Notes: a model not told the origin generated them from the letters alone. Counted from the stretch's first letter, positions 7,080-14,054 are shown. The stretch is DNA of 14,054 nucleotides from TMED14 sp041158165 (GCA_041158165.1 JBEBBW010000038.1:1-14054); one strand, 5' to 3'. A program made the numbers and translations.

Positions 7080-8720
7080 TTACTTGCGGCGCTCGCCGTG
7101 GATCCACACCTGGGTGGGCGCAGTCTTTGGCAGGGCCATGGGGGTTACTTCGTTTAGGTTTACGTCAAAGATGGTGAAGTTGGCCCAATTTCCAATGCGT
7201 ATTTCGCCGGTTTCAGACTCTTGAAAGGCTGCTCGGGCTGCGTCGGCCGTCATGCCTTTAATCGTTTGCGCGAGCGTAAGCGCTTGATCCGTTTGGAAGC
7301 CGTTGGCGGGGTGCCCGTCCAGCGCGCGGCGCGCGGTAGCGGCGAAAATCGTGTACATCGGATTGGGGTGTTCGATGGGGAAGTCGGTTCCGAGCGGAAT
7401 CCAACCGCCATTGGCCTCGCGCAGCGAGCGGTAGGCGTAGGCGTGGGGCATTCGCGCTGCGCCCAAGCGGTCTGGCGCCCAGTCCATGTCGCTGGTGGCG
7501 TGGGTCGGCTGCACCGAGGGGACGATTCCGGTCGCGCCGCCAAAAAGTGCGCGGTCCTCGGGGCTCACCACTTGGGCGTGCTCCACGCGCCAGCGCAGGT
7601 CGCTTGACGTGCCCTTGGCGCGAATGGCTTCATGGTAGACGTTTAAAACAAGTCGGTTGGCGGAATCACCGATGGCGTGGGTGTTCATCTGCCAGCCCTT
7701 CGCGGCCAGTCGCTTGGCGGCGGCGCGCAAGTAGTTCCCGTCTCGCAGGGCCAACCCGTAGTGGTCGTGTCGGTCGTGGTAGGGTGCGCGCAGCAGGGCC
7801 CCGCGGCTGCCGAGGGCGCCGTCGCTGTAGAATTTGAAGCTGCGCACCGAAAGCCAGTCGGTTTTGAGGGGGCCGCGGTCGAGCCAGTAGTCCAGGGCCT
7901 CCGGGCTTTCGGCGACCATAACGTACAACGGCATGCGCAGGGTTCCGGCCTGCTGGAGGCTGTCAATGAGCATGATGTCTTCGGTCGGAAGGCCCGCGTC
8001 GTGCACGCCCGTTAGCCCGAGGTCCACGCACCAGCGCTCGGCGGCCCGCAAGTAGCGGATTTTTTCAGCCTTCGAGGGCTTCGCCACCTTTAAAAGCGTC
8101 TCGGCATTGTCAATCAGGACTCCGGTTGGACGGCCGTTTGCTAGGAGGATTTCGCCGCCTTCGATTCGGCTCGTCGCGGTAATTCCCGACTGGGCCAGCG
8201 CAACATGGTTGCAGACCACGGCGTGGCCGTCGATGCGCGACAGCACGACCGGTTTGTCGGTGAGTTCATCAAGGGCCTTTGACGTTGGCCATGCGCGGTC
8301 CGCCCAGTCGTTTTGGTCCCAGCCGCGCCCGCGGACGACGGCCACGTCGGGATGGTCTGTGAGGTAGGTGCGCACCCGTTCTACGCACTCGGACCAGCTC
8401 GCGGTTCCGACCAGGTCTACGGTTTCGAGGGCCTCGCCCAAGGCCAAAAAGTGGGCATGGGCGTCGGTGAAGCCCGGGTAAACAAAGGCGCCGTTCAGGT
8501 CGGTTGTATCTGCAGCGGCCGGAAGGGGTTCGCCTGCCGGTACGACCGCGGCAATCCGCCCGTCTTTGAGGGCCACGTGCGCCGGCAGGTAACGCAGCTC
8601 GTCGCCCGAAAACTGCGCCACGCGGGCATTAGCCATGACGACGTCGTATTCGGGGACCGCACTGCAGCTGGTTAGTGCGGCAAAAATTCCGAGGAAAATG
8701 GGGGTGCGAAAGGCCTTCAT
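7080..8720 (-). CDS. Amidohydrolase-family lipoprotein (YtcJ-like)
   Basis: The 546-residue product is a metal-dependent hydrolase of the YtcJ-like amidohydrolase group. The N-terminus is a lipoprotein signal: MKAFRTPIFLGIFAAL, lipobox LTSC with Cys19. The mature enzyme is therefore probably lipid-anchored at the cell envelope. Metal-site motifs follow: HAH at 88-90 (GFTDAHAHF), then KFYSDGALGSRGALL, NTHAIGDSANR, RVEHAQVVSPEDRALF and GTDFPIEHPNP near the C-terminus. Length (about 540) is usual for the family. Substrates of this group are mostly unknown (amides, carbamates and related compounds), so none is assigned. It is first of a leftward pair with the acyl-CoA synthetase and diverges from purL, with 51 bases between the two start codons. 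Confidence 0.9.
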   Translation of the reverse strand: MKAFRTPIFLGIFAALTSCSAVPEYDVVMANARVAQFSGDELRYLPAHVALKDGRIAAVVPAGEPLPAAADTTDLNGAFVYPGFTDAHAHFLALGEALETVDLVGTASWSECVERVRTYLTDHPDVAVVRGRGWDQNDWADRAWPTSKALDELTDKPVVLSRIDGHAVVCNHVALAQSGITATSRIEGGEILLANGRPTGVLIDNAETLLKVAKPSKAEKIRYLRAAERWCVDLGLTGVHDAGLPTEDIMLIDSLQQAGTLRMPLYVMVAESPEALDYWLDRGPLKTDWLSVRSFKFYSDGALGSRGALLRAPYHDRHDHYGLALRDGNYLRAAAKRLAAKGWQMNTHAIGDSANRLVLNVYHEAIRAKGTSSDLRWRVEHAQVVSPEDRALFGGATGIVPSVQPTHATSDMDWAPDRLGAARMPHAYAYRSLREANGGWIPLGTDFPIEHPNPMYTIFAATARRALDGHPANGFQTDQALTLAQTIKGMTADAARAAFQESETGEIRIGNWANFTIFDVNLNEVTPMALPKTAPTQVWIHGERRK

Positions 8721-8724
8721 GCCC

Positions 8725-8732
8725 GCAAGGTA
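8725..8732 (-). promoter_or_regulatory. Weak candidate -7 element of the amidohydrolase gene (TACCTTGC)
   Basis: On the minus strand TACCTTGC lies four bases (GGGC) before the ATG at 8720, the same position as the better elements at ddl and pheT. It keeps TA and the first two Ts of TAnnTTTG but differs at the last two positions, so the support is mainly positional. No -33 box is seen at a usual distance. Confidence 0.35.
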
Positions 8733-8746
8733 GCCTACCCGCGCCG

Positions 8747-8754
8747 TACCTTTG
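8747..8754 (+). promoter_or_regulatory. Candidate -7 element of purL (TACCTTTG)
   Basis: This is an exact match to TAnnTTTG and identical to the element before the PASTA gene. The ATG of purL is 17 bases downstream, so the predicted transcript starts near 8759 and has a leader of about 13 bases with no Shine-Dalgarno-like purine run. The element faces away from the amidohydrolase element, 14 bases distant. No TTTG -33 box is evident. Confidence 0.6.
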
Positions 8755-8771
8755 CGCCTTCAAACAAGCGC

Positions 8772-11003
8772 ATGGAATCGACTGCCCTCACCACCGTGGC
8801 CCAAGCCAAAGAGCTGGGACTTTTACCCGAAGAATTTGACGCGATTTGCACACGCCTCGGCCGGGTGCCCAACTTCACCGAGCTGAGCATGTATTCGGTG
8901 ATGTGGAGCGAGCACTGTTCCTACAAAAACTCGATTGTTTGGCTGAAAACCCTGCCCAAAGAGGGTCCGCACATGCTGGCGAAGGCCGGCGAGGAGAACG
9001 CCGGACTCGTCGACATCGGCGACGGACTGGCCTGCGCGTTTAAAATCGAGTCGCACAACCACCCCTCTGCCGTGGAACCCTATCAGGGCGCAGCCACCGG
9101 CGTGGGCGGCATCAACCGCGACATTTTTACCATGGGCGCACGCCCGATTGCGCAGCTGAATTCGCTTCGCTTCGGCAACCCGAACACCGACCGTACCAAG
9201 TGGCTGGTGAACGGCGTGGTCAAGGGCATCGGCGACTACGGCAACAGCTTCGGAATCCCGACCGTCGGCGGCGAAGTGTACTTTGACGACTGCTACGAGC
9301 AGAATCCGCTGGTGAATGCGTTTTCGGCCGGTATTGTCAAGGTGGGCGGCCAAATCAGCGCCAAGGCGCGCGGCGTCGGCAATCCCGTGTACATCGTCGG
9401 TTCGTCGACCGGCCGCGACGGCATTCACGGCGCAGCCTTCGCCTCCAAAGATTTGAGCGAAGACTCGGCCAACGACATCCCGTCGGTGCAGGTGGGCGAC
9501 CCCTTCCAAGAGAAGTTGCTGCTTGAGGCCACCATGGAGCTGGCCGAAACCGGCGCCGTGATGGGCATGCAGGACATGGGAGCCGCGGGCATCACCTGTT
9601 CGACCACCGAAATGAGCGCGGGCGGCAACGTCGGCATGACGATCCACCTCGACCGGGTGCCGACCCGCCAAGCCGGCATGCATCCCTGGGAAATTTTGCT
9701 CTCAGAGTCCCAGGAGCGCATGCTTGTGGTCGTGGCCAAGGGCCGTGAGGCCGAAGTGGAGGCCATTTTTGACAAGTGGGACATTCACTGCGCCCTGATT
9801 GGCGAGGTGACCGCCGGTCCCAAGGTGCAGTACTACTGGCACGGCGAACTAATTGGCGACCTGCCTGCCGAGCACCTGGTGCTGGGCGGCGGAGCTCCGG
9901 TCTACCACCGCGAGTGGTCTGAGCCAGCCTACTACGCGGAATACCAGAAGTTCAACGTCGACTCCGTTTCGTTACCCGCCGACCTGAAGGCCGTGGCCGC
10001 TAAAATGGTGACCCTGCCCAACATTGCCTCGAAGCGCTGGATCTACGAACAGTACGATTCGATGGTGGGAACCATCAACCGGTCGACCAACGACGCCAGC
10101 GACGCGTCGATCGTCAACCTGCGCGGAACCAACCGCGCCCTCGCCATGACGGTGGACTGCAACAGCCGATACGTGCACGCCGACCCCGAGGTGGGCGCCA
10201 TGATCGCCGTGGCCGAAAACGCCCGCAACATCACCTGCTCGGGCGGAACCCCCAGCGCCATCACCAACTGCCTCAATTTTGGCAATCCCTACAACCCCGA
10301 GGTGTACTGGCAGTTCGTCGGCGCCATCAAGGGCATGGGCAAGGCCTGTCTGAAGTTCGAAACCCCGGTAACCGGCGGAAACGTAAGCTTCTACAACCAG
10401 ACCGCCATCGGCAATAAGGTTGAGCCGGTCTTCCCGACCCCCACCATCGCCATGATCGGCCTCGTGGACGACGTGAAGCACGTGACCACCCTCGGCTTCA
10501 AAGCCAAGGGCGACCTCATTTACCTCATCGGCAGCAGCCGCAACGACCTGGCGTCGAGCCAGTACCTCGTGCACGTGCACGGCGTTACCGCTTCGCCAGC
10601 TCCGTACTTTGACCTCGACGAGGAATACGTCGTGCAGCGCCAAGTCGCCGAGCTGATCCGCGAAGGCCTAGTGGCTTCGGCCCACGACGTGTCAGAGGGC
10701 GGATTATTTGTTACGCTTTTGGAGTCGGCCATGGCCGGCGGATTGGGCTTTGACCTGACGACCGACGCTGAAATTCGCCCCGATGCCTTCTTGTTTGGCG
10801 AAGCCCAAAGCCGCATTGCGGTGAGCGTGCGCCCCGAAGACGAGGAGCGCTTCCTCGACATCATGATGCGCAACGGCGTCGAATTTGACTTGCTCGGACA
10901 CGTAACCAAGGGTTCCATTCGCGTCGACGACGAAGAATGGGGCAATGTCGCGGACTACCGCGAGCTTTACGACAACGCGCTGAATTTCAGCTCGAAGAAG
11001 TAA
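8772..11003 (+). CDS. purL: Phosphoribosylformylglycinamidine synthase subunit PurL (small type)
   Basis: PurL catalyses the ATP-dependent conversion of formylglycinamide ribonucleotide to the amidine, step four of de novo purine synthesis. The 743-residue product has the length of the three-subunit form, which needs PurQ for glutamine-derived ammonia and PurS as a linker; neither is in the window. Visible motifs are MWSEHCSYK (44-52), ESHNHPSA (93-100), YQGAATGVGGI, QDMGAAGITCS, ENARNITCSGG, ITNCLNFGNP and AHDVSEGGL, covering both halves of the duplicated AIR-synthetase-like fold. The ATG at 8772 follows a TACCTTTG promoter-like element. The protein ends NFSSKK with no glutaminase domain, so this is not the fused 1200-1300 residue enzyme. 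The 3' end overlaps the convergent mazF-like gene by 17 bases. Confidence 0.96.
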   Translation: MESTALTTVAQAKELGLLPEEFDAICTRLGRVPNFTELSMYSVMWSEHCSYKNSIVWLKTLPKEGPHMLAKAGEENAGLVDIGDGLACAFKIESHNHPSAVEPYQGAATGVGGINRDIFTMGARPIAQLNSLRFGNPNTDRTKWLVNGVVKGIGDYGNSFGIPTVGGEVYFDDCYEQNPLVNAFSAGIVKVGGQISAKARGVGNPVYIVGSSTGRDGIHGAAFASKDLSEDSANDIPSVQVGDPFQEKLLLEATMELAETGAVMGMQDMGAAGITCSTTEMSAGGNVGMTIHLDRVPTRQAGMHPWEILLSESQERMLVVVAKGREAEVEAIFDKWDIHCALIGEVTAGPKVQYYWHGELIGDLPAEHLVLGGGAPVYHREWSEPAYYAEYQKFNVDSVSLPADLKAVAAKMVTLPNIASKRWIYEQYDSMVGTINRSTNDASDASIVNLRGTNRALAMTVDCNSRYVHADPEVGAMIAVAENARNITCSGGTPSAITNCLNFGNPYNPEVYWQFVGAIKGMGKACLKFETPVTGGNVSFYNQTAIGNKVEPVFPTPTIAMIGLVDDVKHVTTLGFKAKGDLIYLIGSSRNDLASSQYLVHVHGVTASPAPYFDLDEEYVVQRQVAELIREGLVASAHDVSEGGLFVTLLESAMAGGLGFDLTTDAEIRPDAFLFGEAQSRIAVSVRPEDEERFLDIMMRNGVEFDLLGHVTKGSIRVDDEEWGNVADYRELYDNALNFSSKK

Positions 11004-11325
11004 GGTAGAGTTCCGATAGCGCGACGTTAAAATGGCGTCGTTCTCGTTCGGTGGCCCGTCGAATAGCCCGTGGCTGTAATGCGGTGTTTGGCAGGGTTTG
11101 AATTTGATCAAAGCACACATCTGCGGGGATTCCGCTCAGCATAGTGCGTATTCTTCCTGGGTAGGTTCGATGTTTGGTGGTGAGCGGAACGACCACCACA
11201 GTGCGTAGCATTCGATTAAGCACGTTGGGTGAAATCACCAGTGCCGGTCGCGTTTTCGCCATACGGCTTCCGTAGACCGGGCCCAAGTCAACCCAATAGT
11301 AATGGTAGGCGTTTATTCGGCCCAT
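10987..11325 (-). CDS. mazF: MazF/PemK-family toxin (endoribonuclease-like)
   Basis: The 112-residue product has the MazF/PemK beta-barrel pattern: YYWVDLGPVYGS, KTRPALVISPN, VVVVPLTTKHRTYPGRI, DQIQTLP and a C-terminal helix (RRHFNVALSELY). Family members cut mRNA or other RNA at short sequences and are held inactive by an antitoxin. Residues expected for catalysis are Arg26 (in KTRP) and Thr49/Thr50 (in PLTT). The usual Glu of the GSE motif (E24 of E. coli MazF) is Arg21 here, so activity is uncertain. The ATG at 11325 is chosen because family similarity begins just after it; the frame is open further upstream but without recognisable sequence. The start overlaps the end of the upstream small ORF by 13 bases, as in toxin-antitoxin operons. 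The 3' end overlaps purL by 17 bases. Confidence 0.82.
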   Translation of the reverse strand: MGRINAYHYYWVDLGPVYGSRMAKTRPALVISPNVLNRMLRTVVVVPLTTKHRTYPGRIRTMLSGIPADVCFDQIQTLPNTALQPRAIRRATERERRHFNVALSELYLTSSS

Positions 11326-11483
11326 ACCGACCCATTGCGCGCATCCACAGTAGCAAGCAGCAAATCCTGGTCGGACGTCAATGATTCCGTCGCTATCCAA
11401 CGACGAACGAACCGAGCATTGCGTGTAGGGCCCGTACGCAACGTGCGGCGCGGTCGGTTCGTCAAGCGCAGTCGTGGTTTCAT
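11313..11483 (-). CDS. Candidate antitoxin ORF upstream of the MazF-like toxin
   Basis: This 56-codon frame sits where a MazF antitoxin should be: immediately upstream, same strand, its TAA 13 bases past the toxin ATG. The product begins MKPRLRLTNRPRRT, is Arg-rich to about residue 29, and ends with an acidic, helix-prone half (SLTSDQDLLLATVDARNG, then SVWAE). A basic, DNA-binding-like N-terminus and a toxin-binding C-terminal tail is a common antitoxin plan, but I recognise no AbrB/MazE, ribbon-helix-helix or helix-turn-helix motif. ATG 11483 is chosen because TACTTTCG, one mismatch from the promoter consensus, ends four bases before it. In-frame ATGs further upstream (GMEHYEK and AMGQRPP) are possible. 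About 60% of codons end in G or C by my count, which does not settle whether it is coding. Confidence 0.45.
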   Translation of the reverse strand: MKPRLRLTNRPRRTLRTGPTRNARFVRRWIATESLTSDQDLLLATVDARNGSVWAE

Positions 11484-11497
11484 ACTGCGAAAGTATG
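11481..11497. promoter_or_regulatory. Inverted repeat over promoter and start of the antitoxin ORF (candidate operator)
   Basis: CATACT-GCGAA-AGTATG is a perfect 6-bp inverted repeat with a 5-base spacer. On the minus strand its left arm covers the TA of the promoter-like TACTTTCG (11488-11495) and its right arm ends with the ATG of the candidate antitoxin ORF. A dyad over the promoter is what antitoxin autorepression uses, so an operator role is a reasonable inference. A repeat of this size can also arise by chance. Confidence 0.45.
11488..11495 (-). promoter_or_regulatory. Candidate -7 element of the toxin-antitoxin pair (TACTTTCG)
   Basis: One mismatch from TAnnTTTG (C for the last T). 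It is followed by CAGT and ATG, the same four-base spacing as at ddl and pheT. A TTTG lies 25 bases upstream, somewhat too far for a standard -33 box. The 94 bases from here to the pheT stop contain no other gene I can support. Confidence 0.45.
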
Positions 11498-11578
11498 TTT
11501 TTTCGTAATGTTCCATACCGCAAACCAACGGCGGCCGCTGCCCCATAGCCGGTACCAAACGGATTTAAACGCTTACAC

Positions 11579-14017
11579 CTAGCGAAGCGTGGCTCCGCAG
11601 TGCTGCTTGGCGCCGTCGAGCATGCGCTGTACGGCTCCCTCAACCTGCTGGTCCTGAAGTGTTTTGCTTGGGTCGCGGAAGGTGAGGCGCACCCCGTACG
11701 ACATTGTGCCTTCGGGAAGTCCCTTGCCTTGGTAGACGTCAAAGAGCTCAATGCCCTCTAGGGTTTTCACCGGTGCCGACTTGAGGCCAGCCACGAGCGT
11801 TCCGTAGGGCGTTCCGGCGGGTACCACAAGCGCGAGGTCGCGCACCACTTTGGGGAACTTGGGCGGTTCGACATAAGCTCGGCGCACGTTTTGGGCCGCA
11901 GCCACCACGGCATCCCACTGAATAAGGGCAGCGAGTACCGGCTTATCGACATCGGTCGCAGCCAGCGCGTGGGCGTCGGGCCAACCCATGTACACGAGGG
12001 CCTCGCCCTTGGGGCCAAGCAGGTCAAGTCGGCCGGACCAGAATCCGGCTACGTCGTCGCCAGGCTGCTCGGTGTACGCAATTCCCAGGCGGGTCAAGAG
12101 TCCGCCAACCAAGCCCTTGAGCACACTGAACGACGCGGTGCTGTTCGGACGGCTGTAGTGGGCGTCGGGGTAGGCTCCGCACAGCCAAATGCCCAGCTCG
12201 CTGGCCTCGTAGCGGCCTTCAGCGGTCTGGCCGTAGCGGCGGCCGAACTCAAAAATAGCGAGGCGATCCTCTTGGCGCTTGAGGTTGTACGAAATCGTTT
12301 CGAGTCCGCTGTAGAGCAGGGTGGGGCGCATCACGCCCAGGTCTTGGCTCAGCGGATTCAGCACGTGTACGATTTCTGAGGCCGGAATCGTCGGATGCTC
12401 GGCAAACCACGCGGCGCGGGTAAGCGACAGGTTCATGACTTCGTTTAGGCCTTGGGCCACCAGGTAATCAGCCGCGGTACGGCGAAGCGATTCCGAATTC
12501 AGTCGGGCTTCGGGCTGGCTGCGCACGCGCAGCCCCTCGGGCTCCGCGAGGTTGTTGAAACCCCAGATGCGAAGCAGCTCTTCGGCCACGTCGGCCTCGC
12601 GGCGCACGTCCCAGCGGTACACGGGCAGCCCCAGCGTCCACAAGTCGCCTTTTTGGGCCACCACGTCGATGTCGAGCGACTCCAAAATCGATTCACATAC
12701 GTCGTCGGGCAAGCGTTCGCCGAGCAGGCGGCCGATGCGGTCCATCGATACCTCGAGGGTGGGCGCCACAAAGCGCGGGTCGTTGGCGCGAACCCAGTCT
12801 AGGCCTTCGATGCGGGCTTCGGGGAACTGGGCTTCGATGAGCGTCCAAAACAGTTCGAGGGCCGGCAGGCCCATGGCAGGGTCTACGCCACGCTCGTAGC
12901 GGAAGCTGGCGTCGGTATGCAGTCCGTGGCGGCGAGCCATGGCACGCGTAACCACCGGATCAAACCACGCGGACTCTACTACTACGGCCGTCGTCGTCGC
13001 TGAAACGCCTGAAGTTTGTCCGCCATACACGCCCGCGAGGCACATGGCCGACGAAGCATTGGCGATGACTTGGTCGTCGGCGTGGAGCGTGCGAGCCACT
13101 CCGTCGAGCGTAGTCAGCGTTTCGCCGGCTGCTGCGCGGCGCACGACGACGGTTCCGCCCACTGCCGCCGCGTCAAAGCAGTGAAGGGGATGGCCCAGAG
13201 CGTGCATGACGTAGTTGGTGGCGTCGACCAACGCGTTGATGGGGTTCAGCCCGACGGCCTTGAGCCGCTGCTGAATCGGCTCGGCTGAGGCCTGGGTGCC
13301 GTTCACGCCGGTGATTTTCAGGGCGCCGTACTGCGGACAGGCGGCGGAATCGTCGACGCGCAGCACGGTGGCTCCGCCCGAAACCCCGCTCAGGTCGGCG
13401 GTGGTCGGCTCGGTCCACATGACGTCTTGGCCGTCGCGAAGCAGCGAAGCGCGCAGGTCGCGGGCCACGCCGTAGTGGCTCATGGCGTCCATACGGTTGG
13501 GGGTAAGGCCCACTTCGACCACGTGGTCGCTCTCGAGTCCGAGGTATTCCGCCATGGGTTGACCCACCGAGGCATCGGCGCGCAGCACCATGATTCCGGA
13601 ATGGTCGGTGCCGAGTCCGAGTTCGTCTTCGGCGCAAATCATGCCCTCAGAGGGCTCGCCGCGCAGGGCGGATTTTTTGATAACCAGCGGTTTGTCGCTG
13701 CCGGCAGGGTACAGCTCAGCCCCGACCATAGCAACCGCAACTTTCTGGCCTTCGGCCACGTTGGCTGCGCCACAGACGATGGTCAGCCATTCAGGGGCGC
13801 CCACGTCCACTTGGGTGACGCGCAAGCGGTCGGCGTTGGGGTGCTGGCGCACGCTGCGCACTTCGCCCACGACCACGCCGCGGAGTCCGCCCGGAACGGC
13901 GTCCACCACTTCGGATTTTTCAACTTCAAGGCCGGTAGCCGTGAGGCGTTCGCCTACTTCGGCGACGCTGAGGGAGTTCGGAAGGTAGTCCGAGAGCCAG
14001 TCCAGGGAAATGCGCAT
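11579..14017 (-). CDS. pheT: Phenylalanine--tRNA ligase beta subunit
   Basis: PheT pairs with PheS in the (alpha-beta)2 enzyme that charges tRNA-Phe; the beta subunit binds tRNA and edits mischarged Tyr-tRNA. The 812-residue product starts MRISLDWLSDYLPNSLS. It has an EMAP/OB-type tRNA-binding domain (about 43-155, with HPNADRLRVTQVDVG), B3/B4 editing and core region (GVYGGQTSGVS, FRYERGVDP), B5 domain, and a C-terminal FDX-ACB anticodon-binding domain (from about 718, PPKFPKVVRDLALVVP to the end). Length is normal and no break is seen. An in-frame ATG at 14050 would add 11 residues (MASSSAEYFCA), but the promoter-like TACTTTTG lies in that stretch, so 14017 is the better start. pheS is not in the window. 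Confidence 0.96.
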   Translation of the reverse strand: MRISLDWLSDYLPNSLSVAEVGERLTATGLEVEKSEVVDAVPGGLRGVVVGEVRSVRQHPNADRLRVTQVDVGAPEWLTIVCGAANVAEGQKVAVAMVGAELYPAGSDKPLVIKKSALRGEPSEGMICAEDELGLGTDHSGIMVLRADASVGQPMAEYLGLESDHVVEVGLTPNRMDAMSHYGVARDLRASLLRDGQDVMWTEPTTADLSGVSGGATVLRVDDSAACPQYGALKITGVNGTQASAEPIQQRLKAVGLNPINALVDATNYVMHALGHPLHCFDAAAVGGTVVVRRAAAGETLTTLDGVARTLHADDQVIANASSAMCLAGVYGGQTSGVSATTTAVVVESAWFDPVVTRAMARRHGLHTDASFRYERGVDPAMGLPALELFWTLIEAQFPEARIEGLDWVRANDPRFVAPTLEVSMDRIGRLLGERLPDDVCESILESLDIDVVAQKGDLWTLGLPVYRWDVRREADVAEELLRIWGFNNLAEPEGLRVRSQPEARLNSESLRRTAADYLVAQGLNEVMNLSLTRAAWFAEHPTIPASEIVHVLNPLSQDLGVMRPTLLYSGLETISYNLKRQEDRLAIFEFGRRYGQTAEGRYEASELGIWLCGAYPDAHYSRPNSTASFSVLKGLVGGLLTRLGIAYTEQPGDDVAGFWSGRLDLLGPKGEALVYMGWPDAHALAATDVDKPVLAALIQWDAVVAAAQNVRRAYVEPPKFPKVVRDLALVVPAGTPYGTLVAGLKSAPVKTLEGIELFDVYQGKGLPEGTMSYGVRLTFRDPSKTLQDQQVEGAVQRMLDGAKQHCGATLR

Positions 14018-14021
14018 GGCG

Positions 14022-14051
14022 CAAAAGTACTCCGCACTAGACGAGGCCAAA
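14022..14051 (-). promoter_or_regulatory. pheT promoter: TTTG, 18 bases, TACTTTTG, then ATG four bases on
   Basis: On the minus strand TTTG (14051-14048), an 18-base spacer and TACTTTTG (14029-14022) match both halves of the Bacteroidota promoter consensus (-33 TTTG and -7 TAnnTTTG). CGCC then separates the element from the pheT ATG. Transcription starting at normal spacing would begin on the ATG, giving a leaderless mRNA. This is the most complete promoter in the window. Confidence 0.72.
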
Positions 14052-14054
14052 AAT

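Noticed and set aside
11302..11508. 68-codon plus-strand frame in the toxin-antitoxin region
   Set aside because: It lies opposite the candidate antitoxin and the toxin start, has no promoter-like element or recognisable motif, and its orientation does not fit a toxin partner.
11326..11751. N-terminal extension of the toxin frame up to 11751
   Set aside because: The extended part runs through the end of pheT and shows no family similarity; MazF-like sequence starts just after the ATG at 11325.
14018..14050. Upstream in-frame ATG at 14050 as start of pheT
   Set aside because: PheT proteins start at M(K/R)IS; the extra 11 residues are not family-like and cover the complete TTTG-N18-TACTTTTG promoter.

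Overview
This is a gene-dense, GC-rich chromosomal segment of a Bacteroidota bacterium, most likely a high-GC member of the Flavobacteriales. Three things point there: a protein with a C-terminal type IX secretion (T9SS) sorting domain, promoter-like elements matching the Bacteroidota consensus TAnnTTTG, and the ddl / PASTA protein / rluD neighbourhood that I recall as typical of flavobacteria. The genus cannot be fixed from this window. I see no rRNA, tRNA, CRISPR array, insertion sequence or prophage.

Layout. (1) 1-1682: the 3' end of a NUDIX hydrolase gene runs rightward into the tail of coaD; coaD and ddl form a leftward overlapping pair. (2) 1720-5275: a rightward unit, divergent from ddl, of a membrane-anchored PASTA protein, a T9SS-exported protein and the pseudouridine synthase rluD, joined by overlapping stop/start codons. 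(3) 5287-8720: a leftward pair, an amidohydrolase lipoprotein followed by a long-chain acyl-CoA synthetase. (4) 8772-11003: rightward purL (small-subunit type), divergent from the amidohydrolase gene. (5) 10987-11483: a leftward toxin-antitoxin-like pair, a MazF/PemK-type toxin preceded by a 56-codon ORF, lodged between purL and pheT. (6) 11579-14017: leftward pheT with its promoter at the window edge.

Most genes are housekeeping: CoA synthesis (coaD), peptidoglycan precursors (ddl), rRNA modification (rluD), purine synthesis (purL) and translation (pheT). The accessory content is the T9SS cargo, the lipoprotein/acyl-CoA synthetase pair and the MazF module.

The most interesting signal is regulatory. 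At ddl, pheT and the candidate antitoxin ORF, a TAnnTTTG or one-mismatch element lies exactly four bases before the ATG; at the PASTA gene it lies five bases before an internal ATG. This spacing puts the expected transcription start on the start codon, so these transcripts are probably leaderless. It also corrects two start codons (PASTA gene to 1720, pheT to 14017) and suggests one for the antitoxin ORF. The second notable item is the MazF module: its upstream partner resembles no antitoxin family I recognise, the catalytic-region Glu of MazF is replaced by Arg, and a 6-bp inverted repeat covers the promoter and start codon of the upstream ORF.
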